Shown here piece by piece: positions 6,242 to 11,410 of a DNA stretch of 11,410 nt. Source of the DNA: JBOGEB01 sp050743125. Lineage in GTDB: Bacteria > Actinomycetota > Nitriliruptoria > Euzebyales > Egibacteraceae. The number at the start of each line of letters is the position of its first letter. Position 1 is the stretch's first letter. The notes beneath the pieces were generated by a model. The model searched no databases and was not told the origin of the DNA. It was given only the letters and a program-made list of their open reading frames with translations. The stretch is taken from assembly GCA_050743125.1 (NCBI GenBank), contig JBOGEB010000140.1:1-11410 (forward strand), given 5' to 3'. The position numbers were made by a program, and so were the translations under genes.

Positions 6242-6709
6242 ATGTCCGTTACCCCCTGCATCATTGACGTCCACCCGAACGTGTTCGATCTCACCGGGGA
6301 GCTGACCGCCGAGTTCTTCAACACGGTCACGACCGAGCCGGTCGGCGTGGTCCATGAGGACCAGACGCTGAAGGTCAAGATCACGGTCACGCTCAAGGGG
6401 AGGATCCTCAGCTACCTGTGCAACACGGAGCTCTGCGTGTCTCTGGCGTTCGAGTCCTGTGGCTCCGGCTTCGAGGGCGAGTTCACGCAATGGCAGAAGC
6501 TCGATCCCTGCAAGACCAACGTGTACACGTTCGAGTTCGACCTGCCGGGCGGAGTGCTGAAGGCCGGCGAGTGCGGGAGGCAGTACGAGCTCTGCATCAC
6601 CCTGGGCTCGAAGGACTGCTGCGGGAAGGTCGGCTTCATCTTCGGGACCTGCAAGGACCTGACCATCACCGTCCTCCCGGCAGATGTCAGCGGCACGCCG
6701 GCGCCCTAG
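6242..6709 (+). CDS. Small cysteine-rich protein, function unknown
   Basis: An ATG follows GAGGAGAG (spacing about 7 nt). The 155-residue protein has no signal peptide or membrane segment, so it is probably cytoplasmic. It contains 10 cysteines: 6, 60, 65, 73, 90, 111, 118, 126, 127 and 137. They are clustered in motifs such as YLCNTELC, ESCGSG, GECGRQYELC and SKDCCGKVGFIFGTC. Alternating hydrophobic stretches (LKVKITVTLKGRIL, VYTFEFDLPGGVL, DLTITVLPAD) suggest a beta-sandwich. Paired Cx4C and CC motifs would suit metal binding or disulfide/redox chemistry, but nothing proves either. I do not recognise the family. It lies 211 bp downstream of the BTAD regulator, behind the GTTCACG repeats, and is followed by a strong hairpin. 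Confidence 0.8.
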   Translation: MSVTPCIIDVHPNVFDLTGELTAEFFNTVTTEPVGVVHEDQTLKVKITVTLKGRILSYLCNTELCVSLAFESCGSGFEGEFTQWQKLDPCKTNVYTFEFDLPGGVLKAGECGRQYELCITLGSKDCCGKVGFIFGTCKDLTITVLPADVSGTPAP

Positions 6710-6716
6710 GCCTCCG

Positions 6717-6760
6717 CTGGTACCGGGAGCCGGTGACGGCGTCCCGGCTCCCGGCACCAG
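6717..6760. terminator. Strong stem-loop between the Cys-rich gene and the next gene
   Basis: CTGGT-A-CCGGGAGCCGG (6717-6733) pairs with CCGGCTCCCGG-C-ACCAG (6744-6760): 5 + 11 bp with one mismatch and a 10-nt loop. It starts 7 nt after the TAG of the cysteine-rich gene. There is no U-tract, so it may act as a terminator, an attenuator setting the ratio of the two products, or an mRNA stabiliser. Confidence 0.65.
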
Positions 6761-6802
6761 GCAGGTGAGGACCAAGCTCGCGACGGAGACGGAGGTCGTC
6801 AG

Positions 6803-7354
6803 GTGCAGCACGAGCCTGCGCAATCGGGGCGGGGCACGCCGGAAGGCGGTGGCCCAGGGCCGACGGACGCCTCGGGACACCGTTCTCGTTGGGAGCAGCG
6901 AGCCGGGTTCACGGTGTTCTTCGACGTCTGCACGGAGGAAGGACCCAGAGCGCTCTGGCAGACTCGTCTCTACCACGACGAGACCGACGAGGAGACGAGT
7001 CTCGAGGGTATCGAGCCCACGGGCTGGGCAGCCTGGATCCTGGATCGCGTGAGGGCCGGCGGCGAGACCGCGACCGCATCACCCCAGTCGGCCTTGGGGC
7101 CCGAGCGGGGTGAGCCTGACGCGACTCCGGCGAGCCCGAGCGCTTGTCGGCTCACGGTGGAGATCGTCGATGTGCGAGTGGTGCGGAAAACACCGAGCGC
7201 CACGGCGGCCGCAGGCGAGGAGGTCCGAGTCGCGATCGGCCTCAAGGTTCTCGGCTTGACGAGACTCGAGCGCATGCTCGGCGCCGCCGTGATCGACGCC
7301 ATGCTCGGCTCACCGCGCCGTGGGGACGCCGCCTCCGACCTTGACCGTCCTTGA
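6803..7354 (+). CDS. Hypothetical acidic protein
   Basis: A GTG at 6803 follows GGAGG (spacing about 7 nt). The product has 183 residues and a low-complexity Gly/Pro-rich N-terminus. A first conserved-looking block (about 30-85) reads RAGFTVFFDVCTEEGPRALW, QTRLYHDETDEETSLEGIEP, TGWAAWILDRV. A Ser/Pro/Ala linker follows, then a second block, CRLTVEIVDVRVVRKTPSAT, AGEEVRVAIGLKVLGLTRLE, RMLGAAVIDAMLG. Both blocks look beta-rich with helices at the ends. There is no signal peptide or membrane segment. I do not recognise the family. Spacing and orientation place it in the same transcription unit as the BTAD regulator and Cys-rich protein, unless the intervening hairpin terminates fully. Confidence 0.65.
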   Translation: MQHEPAQSGRGTPEGGGPGPTDASGHRSRWEQRAGFTVFFDVCTEEGPRALWQTRLYHDETDEETSLEGIEPTGWAAWILDRVRAGGETATASPQSALGPERGEPDATPASPSACRLTVEIVDVRVVRKTPSATAAAGEEVRVAIGLKVLGLTRLERMLGAAVIDAMLGSPRRGDAASDLDRP

Positions 7355-7401
7355 CCTTCCTTTCTGAGCGCCTGACGGATCCTCTTGGTGGCATTGCGAT
7401 C
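7354..7401 (-). pseudogene. Possible scrap of a DUF5615 PIN-like toxin
   Basis: Immediately after the antitoxin stop the minus strand can be read DRNATKRIRQALRKEG. This resembles the opening 'D-N/R-N-x-x-K-R-ϕ-x-x-A-L-x-x-x-G' of DUF5615 PIN-like (VapC45-type) toxins, which normally follow DUF433 antitoxins directly. The match ends at 7354, exactly where the convergent hypothetical gene ends. Sixteen residues is weak evidence and coincidence is possible. Confidence 0.2.
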
Positions 7402-8109
7402 AGGCGGCTGCGTACTGTTGCAGCTTTTCCTCGAAGGCAATCGCCTCCTCCACCCGACGCACGTCGAGATGAAAGCTTTCTGCTATTGCGTCCACGGTGT
7501 CGCCCCCCGGTGAAGCGACCACAACGCTTCCGTTGGAATGCCTTCGCTATGGGGAGTGCCAAACCGGACGCGTGGGTCAACGATCACCTCAAAATGTCGA
7601 GGTCCAGGTCGATAGCGCACGGGGACTTCGCCCTCGAAGGCAATCGGTTCGAGGAAGTCTTTCAGTGTCTCACCAAAGAGGAACTGCTGACCTGAGCCGT
7701 ACTTGTCAGCGCCCGCAGGCAGGAGCAGGGGCGCCTGCTCGTCCAACCCTGCAATACGCTGCGCCTCGTAGACCATCTTCTGTGATGGTCCTACGTACAC
7801 GTCGTGTCTGGCCAGGGGATGGTCCCAGCCGAGGCCGAGATGAGCCGCTCGCGAAAAACGGCGGATGTCATCGAGCTTGACCTTTCGCTCGCGCAATTGC
7901 TTGATCAGGCCGGCCTCGATGAACTCGCCCCAGGTCAAGACGCCATCGTCGTTGAGCGACTCGCGCAGGACGGGGTCGTACACACGGCCGCGTCGCCGAC
8001 TCCCGTGGAGCCAGTACGAGAGGGTCGACGAAGGGATCGACAAGAGGCGCCCGGCCTCGGAAACGCTGAACAGACGCATGTTGAGCAGGGTCATCGACAC
8101 TTCAGTCAC
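7400..8109 (-). pseudogene. HTH-DUF433 antitoxin, VapB45-like, frameshifted at a C6 run
   Basis: A GTG at 8109 (ATG 8094 is an alternative) starts VTEVSMTLLNMRLFSVSEAG, RLLSIPSSTLSYWLHGSRRR, a MerR-like HTH. A middle region follows (LTWGEFIEAGLIKQLRERKV, KLDDIRRFSRAAHLGLGWDH). Then comes DUF433: FEVIVDPRVRFGTPHSEGIP, TEALWSLHRG. There the frame runs out, but with one extra base in the C6 run at 7503-7508 it continues as GDTVDAIAESFHLDVRRVEE, AIAFEEKLQQYAAA and stop (7400). Corrected length is about 236 residues, close to mycobacterial VapB45 (Rv2018 type). The antitoxin normally represses its own operon and neutralises a PIN-like RNase. No intact toxin follows. Confidence 0.7.
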
Positions 8110-8123
8110 CGTCCCCACCCCCC

Positions 8124-8146
8124 TCGAGTAGTGGCCGTTTCGAGTA
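8124..8146. promoter_or_regulatory. TCGAGTA direct repeats upstream of the antitoxin
   Basis: TCGAGTA occurs at 8124-8130 and 8140-8146, 16 bp apart and 15-37 bp upstream of the GTG start of the HTH-DUF433 gene. Toxin-antitoxin operons are usually autoregulated, so this is a candidate operator. No clear -10/-35 is visible. The rest of 8147-8355 holds no gene that I can support. Confidence 0.3.
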
Positions 8147-8355
8147 TGACGGCTCCCGGGGCGTATGAGGCCGGAGGTCCCGCGCGGGTCAGCCGCACAA
8201 CCGGACGTCGCTGCTTCGTGTTGAACGAGCGCTGTGCTCAGGAGCATCGGCGTTGGCCAAGGACGTGCTGTCGCAGGCCAGAGGCAGTCGAGAGCCGGTG
8301 AGGAGATCCGGTCCCTGAGCGAACACGAACATGTTGCCGCAGCTCAGGCCGGCTG

Positions 8356-8390
8356 TGGAGCGGGTGAGGGGAATCGAACCCCCGACGTCC
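8356..8390 (-). tRNA. tRNA 3'-end fragment (probably tRNA-Gly), att-like
   Basis: Read on the minus strand: T-stem GGGGG (8383-8379), T-loop TTCGATT (8378-8372), T-stem CCCCT (8371-8367), acceptor CACCCGC (8366-8360), discriminator T, then encoded CCA (8358-8356). The T-stem pairs with one G-T. The matching 5' acceptor GCGGGTG, D-arm and anticodon arm are absent upstream, where the sequence becomes phosphotransferase coding within 10 bp. GCGGGTG/CACCCGC acceptors are typical of bacterial tRNA-Gly. A tRNA 3' end standing alone is the hallmark of an integrative-element attachment site; no integrase is present in the window. Confidence 0.7.
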
Positions 8391-8396
8391 CAGTGA

Positions 8397-8970
8397 GTGC
8401 TCATGACGAGCCTGCCCGGCCGGATCGTGTGGCGCTCCCGCCGGCTCGGCCTTGAACGCTGGCTCGGCCTTGCGGAGCCGCTGGCAGCGATCCACCAGGC
8501 CGTGGTGCCGCCGGGCGTGCGGGTCCGTCCGTACTCCCCGTACGACCTCGACAAGGTCCAGGTGCCCCCGCCGTGGTCGGCGCGCAAGCGGGCGTGGGAG
8601 ATCGCCATCGAGGTGCACCACGGCCCCCNNNNNNNNNNNNNNNNNNNNNNNNNNNNNNNNNNNNNNNNNNNNNNNNNNNNNNNNNNNNNNNNNNNNNNNN
8701 NNNNNNNNNNNNNNNNNNNNNNNNNNNNGTGGTGCCGCCGGGCGTGCGGGTCCGTCCGTACTCCCCGTACGACCTCGACAAGGTCCAGGTGCCCCCGCCG
8801 TGGTCGGCGCGCAAGCGGGCGTGGGAGATCGCCATCGAGGTGCACCACGGCCCCCGCCGCCACATCCCACCGTGCTCATCCACCGCGACTGCCACCCCGG
8901 CAACGTCCTCTGGCGCTACCGGCGGGTGTCCGGAGTCATCGACTGGGTCAACGCCAGCCTGGGGTCCCCG
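8397..8970 (+). pseudogene. Aminoglycoside-phosphotransferase-family kinase, truncated and split by an assembly gap
   Basis: The frame begins abruptly beside the tRNA fragment with VLMTSLPGRIVWRSRRLGLE, RWLGLAEPLAAIHQAVVPPG, VRVRPYSPYDLDKVQVPPPW, SARKRAWEIAIEVHHGP. After the gap the same 127 bp recur. A missing C in the C5 run at 8851-8855 then shifts frame into TVLIHRDCHPGNVLWRYRRV and SGVIDWVNASLGSP. HRDCHPGN is the catalytic loop and IDW the Mg-binding motif of APH-type kinases. The N-terminal ATP-binding lobe and the C-terminus after about 8970 are missing. The substrate cannot be told; many actinobacterial members act on sugars or unknown compounds, not drugs. Confidence 0.7.
8502..8855. 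repeat. 127-bp identical flanks around a 100-N gap (assembly artefact)
   Basis: Bases 8502-8628 recur exactly as 8729-8855, and 8629-8728 are exactly 100 Ns. A length of 127 matches a common maximum k-mer of de Bruijn assemblers, and 100 N is a default gap. Collapsing the 227-bp surplus joins the two halves of the phosphotransferase reading. Confidence 0.85.
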
Positions 8971-9010
8971 CTGGCGGCATCGCCGCCGTTGGCGGTATCG
9001 GCGACGGCGC

Positions 9011-9026
9011 CTCCGCCGGACCCGGC
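9011..9026. repeat. GC hairpin between APH and ATPase remnants
   Basis: CCGCCG-GACC-CGGCGG (9011-9026), with a second small hairpin GGCGGC-ATC-GCCGCC at 8973-8987. Both lie in the roughly 120-bp stretch between the ends of the two convergent remnants and could terminate transcription. No gene is recognisable there. Confidence 0.35.
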
Positions 9027-9089
9027 GGCCGACGCCTTCGTGGCCGCGGCCGTCGCCCGCCCGCCTGGGCGCTCCCCCGAGCACACCCG

Positions 9090-9995
9090 TCAACCGACTG
9101 GGTCGTCTCGCCACAGCGCGCTGACCGGGACCGCCCACAGCCGTTGGCGCTGGGCCAACGGGGGGCGCCCGCGTGGACGACCAAGCCGACGGTGAAGCGC
9201 TCCCCGAGCCGAGCGCGGAAGCGGGCCAGGTGCCGGCCGTCCCGCTCGACGGGTGTCGACGTCAGCTTGACCTTGACACCCGTGAACTGCCCGGTGCGAC
9301 GGTCCTCGACGATCAGGTCGATCTCCGCGCCCTGCCGGTCCCGGAAGTGCGCCAGGTCGACCGAGCGCCCGCACCAGGCGGTCTGCTTGTGCGCCTCGGT
9401 CAGGGGTCTCGCGCGCAAGCTCGGCGTCGGCCGCCAGATCGGAGACCACCAGCTCGCCGGCAGTCCGCGCCGCCAGCAGCCGCAGGACGGGGCGCAGCTC
9501 GGCCTCGAGCCGAACGTCCGCGAGGGGCCGAAGCGCCTCCCGCGAAACGACGTCCCTCACGTAGGCGTCGAACCAGGCCCGTCGTTGGCGGGTGCCCATG
9601 GCCTGCGTCACGACCTCTGGGCAGCCGCCCTCCAAGTAGCCGCCGGCCAGCCCTACCAGCCGGCCAGCCCTATCGGCCAGCGCCTCTGAGACCCCACGAT
9701 CGGCGAGGGAGTTGGCGGAGCCCGTCAGCAGGATCTGGCCTCGCCTGGGATCGAGGTCCGCGGCGCGTTTGACCGCCAGCAGGAAGCCCCGTCCTGCCCT
9801 TTGGACTCAGGGCCTGGGCAAGGTCTCCACGAACCCGACTGGGTCCTCGGTCGCTCGGCGCAGGATCGCCTCGTCGTCCATGGTGAGCTGCGCGGACTCC
9901 GGCAGGCCGAGCAGCTCACGCACCAGCGTGGTCTTGCCGGTCTGCCGAGCCCCCGCCAGGACGACCAACCGGAACGAGTCGAGCAACTCGACCAA
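9090..9995 (-). pseudogene. AAA ATPase with DUF4143, degraded; Walker B deleted
   Basis: From TTG 9995 the frame gives LVELLDSFRLVVLAGARQTG, KTTLVRELLGLPESAQLTMD, DEAILRR, ending ETLPRP. GARQTGKTT is Walker A. A TGA (9807-9809) stands where the family has Walker B ('LVIDEVQ'), and the same frame resumes VQRAGRGFLLAVKRAADLDP, RRGQILLTGSANSLADRG. It continues with GGYLEGGCPEVVTQA, RRAWFDAYVRDVVSREALRP and LRLLAARTAGELVVSDLAAD. Near 9410 a frame change with loss of over 100 residues leads to the DUF4143 C-terminus: SVDLAHFRDRQGAEIDLIVE, DRRTGQFTGVKVKLTSTP. A last shift near 9155 gives LWAVPVSALWR. The GAEIDLI/VKVK core resembles a PD-(D/E)xK nuclease-like fold. Clearly non-functional. Confidence 0.75.
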
Positions 9996-10090
9996 ACGCT
10001 TCCCCGCTAGTTGGCAAAACGCTGCACACGCTGGTCCGCAGCGGAGTCCGAGGTGAGCTGGGCGACGGGCAGGGTTGCGGGCTGCCGGGG

Positions 10091-11410
10091 TCAGGTGTCG
10101 GCGCCGGCAGGTTGGTCGAACTCATCGGGCAGCGCCGTGCCGGCTACTTCGATGCGCCCCGCCAAGGCGTCCAGGGTGCGCTGCACGATCGCGGTGTCGA
10201 TCGGGTCCAACCCGGCAACAAGGTCGTCACCACGCTCGCCGGCGAGGATGCGGCGCAGGCGGGCGACCAGCGCCCCCCAGTCAGGGTGCTCGCCTCGTGT
10301 CGTCAGTGCCTGCTCGACCGCTGTGGCGGTCGCCGCGTCGCCGGCGACCGCGACGACGATCCCCGCGGTCACCGGCGCCCAAGCTTCAAGATGCTCTTCA
10401 ACCTCGAACGCCTGGTCGGTGGGGAGCTGGCTGGCGAGGCGGACGACCTCGGCCAGCGCCGCCTCGCCGTCCGGGGCCTGTTTGGGCAGCCGGTCGACGA
10501 GCTGGGCGAGGTGCACGCCGTCGGTCCGGTCCACCAGCCGGCACAGCTCGGCGAACGAGCCGGGGACAGGCGGGTCGCCGTCGAGGCCCGCCAGATCGTG
10601 GGCGAGCACACGGAGGGTGCCGGCCAGGCGGCCTGAGCCTGTCTGGAGCTCGATCACCGCGCTGGCCAGCCGGTGCGCCACCGCCACCGCCGGCTCCTGC
10701 CCCACGCGCTGCAGGCAGGTGGCGAGGTTGAGGTGGCTGACCGCGATGTCGTCAGGGTCGCCGGCCGCGTATTTCAGGCGCAGCGCGTCCTGCTCCAGCC
10801 GGATCGCGCTGCCGGTGCGCCCGAGCCGGTTCTCGAGGTCGGCGAGCGCGGACAGCGCCTTCCCGAGCCCGGCGAGGTCGTGCTCGTCCTCGAACGCCTG
10901 CCGGCAGCCGAGCAGCACCGCCCTGGCCTCCCCCACCCGTCCGAGGCGCAGCAGCGGCCCGTAGTCGTTGAACCGCGTGGCCGCCTGGGCCAGGCGGGAC
11001 GCGCCGCGCCGCCGCTCCGACCCGGCCGCCTCGGCGTTGAGCGCCAACGCCTCCTCCCAACGCTCCAAGCCGAGCGCGGCTGCAAAACCGGTGTCGAGGA
11101 CGACCTCGCGGACGTTCCAGGGCACAACCGTCTCCACGGCGTCGCTCTGCTCCGCCAGCCCGGCCATCGTCTCGCGCAGGGTGTGGACGGCGGCCAGGAC
11201 CTGCTCGTCGTAGCCCTGCGACTGCAGGATCTGCAGCCGCCGCGCCTCGTCGCCCAGCTGGGTCCACGGGCCCAGACCCGCCCGCCGCGTGTACCCCTTG
11301 ATCTGCTCGGCCAGGGCGAGCGCCTCGGCCAGCCGGCCGCCGCCCCACAGCAGGCTGATCAGGTCGCCCGCAAGACCGGCGGCGAGGTCGAACTGGCCCT
11401 GGCCGGCCGC
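10091..11410 (-). CDS. TPR protein, C-terminal part (CHAT-TPR type), 5' end outside window
   Basis: The frame is open without a stop from the right edge to TGA 10091-10093, giving at least 439 residues. It consists of helical TPR-like pairs, for example GLAGDLISLLWGGGRLAEAL, WNVREVVLDTGFAAALGLER, WEEALALNAEAAGSERRRGA, ATRFNDYGPLLRLGRVGEAR and RLKYAAGDPDDIAVSHLNLA. After that is a less repetitive helical tail ending DEFDQPAGADT. 'WNVRExxLDTG', 'RFNDYGPLLRLGR' and 'KYxAGDPxDIAxSHxNLA' are typical of the C-terminal region of large actinobacterial TPR proteins that carry an N-terminal CHAT or NTPase domain. It probably acts as a protein-interaction scaffold or sensor arm. An ATG at 11167 lies within the TPR region and is not the true start. 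It is the only apparently intact frame on the right side. Confidence 0.7.
   Translation of the reverse strand, partial: AAGQGQFDLAAGLAGDLISLLWGGGRLAEALALAEQIKGYTRRAGLGPWTQLGDEARRLQILQSQGYDEQVLAAVHTLRETMAGLAEQSDAVETVVPWNVREVVLDTGFAAALGLERWEEALALNAEAAGSERRRGASRLAQAATRFNDYGPLLRLGRVGEARAVLLGCRQAFEDEHDLAGLGKALSALADLENRLGRTGSAIRLEQDALRLKYAAGDPDDIAVSHLNLATCLQRVGQEPAVAVAHRLASAVIELQTGSGRLAGTLRVLAHDLAGLDGDPPVPGSFAELCRLVDRTDGVHLAQLVDRLPKQAPDGEAALAEVVRLASQLPTDQAFEVEEHLEAWAPVTAGIVVAVAGDAATATAVEQALTTRGEHPDWGALVARLRRILAGERGDDLVAGLDPIDTAIVQRTLDALAGRIEVAGTALPDEFDQPAGADT

Noticed and set aside
8356..8440. A complete tRNA gene
   Set aside because: The 5' acceptor strand GCGGGTG, D-arm and anticodon arm are absent; only the T-arm, 3' acceptor and CCA are present.
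8502..8855. A true tandem duplication within the kinase gene
   Set aside because: Exact 127-bp identity flanking exactly 100 Ns is better explained by unmerged contig ends.
1..11410. CRISPR array or rRNA genes
   Set aside because: No regularly spaced repeats and no rRNA-like conserved stretches were seen on either strand.

Overview
The window is high-GC DNA with actinobacterial features. These are a perfect LexA operator of the mycobacterial/actinobacterial type (TCGAAC-N4-GTTCGA), a SARP-type (BTAD) regulator, an Erm-like rRNA methyltransferase, CHAT and TPR modules typical of large actinobacterial proteins, and a VapB45-like antitoxin. It is a draft scaffold, probably metagenomic: exactly 100 Ns (8629-8728) are flanked by an identical 127-bp sequence. 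That looks like two contigs sharing a k-mer-length overlap that were scaffolded instead of merged. The genus cannot be fixed from the sequence.

Layout. 1-60: the promoter region of a leftward gene, with an SOS box. 163-690: remnants of an insertion sequence (DUF6788-like helper plus transposase N-terminus) and a 17-bp-arm hairpin. 822-1880: a CHAT-domain N-terminus, frameshifted near 860, fused out of frame to the C-terminus of an XRE-type regulator. 1884-2026: two inverted repeats, one of them a 46-bp near-perfect palindrome. 2033-2422 (minus): a wrecked SAM methyltransferase. 2504-2756 (minus): remnants of an MNT/HEPN toxin-antitoxin pair. 2946-3764: a frameshifted lipoprotein with a cupredoxin-like C-terminal domain.

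3883-7354 is the intact core. It holds an Erm-like methyltransferase (minus), a divergent BTAD regulator, a 10-cysteine protein and an acidic 183-residue protein. Two GTTCACG heptamers spaced exactly 22 bp lie between the regulator and the cysteine-rich gene, which suggests the regulator controls its downstream neighbours. A strong hairpin separates the last two genes.

7354-8109 (minus): a VapB45/DUF433-type antitoxin broken at a C6 run, with a possible scrap of its toxin. 8356-8390 (minus): the 3' end of a tRNA, probably tRNA-Gly, of the kind used as an attachment site. 8397-8970: a truncated aminoglycoside-phosphotransferase-like gene containing the assembly gap. 9090-9995 (minus): a degraded AAA/DUF4143 ATPase that has lost Walker B. 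10091-11410 (minus): the C-terminal part of a large TPR protein of the CHAT-TPR type.

Overall this reads as an accessory region where selfish and defence-type genes accumulated and decayed around one intact regulator-led cassette. Some single-base frameshifts may be assembly errors. The internal deletions, which remove the middle of several genes, are harder to explain that way.
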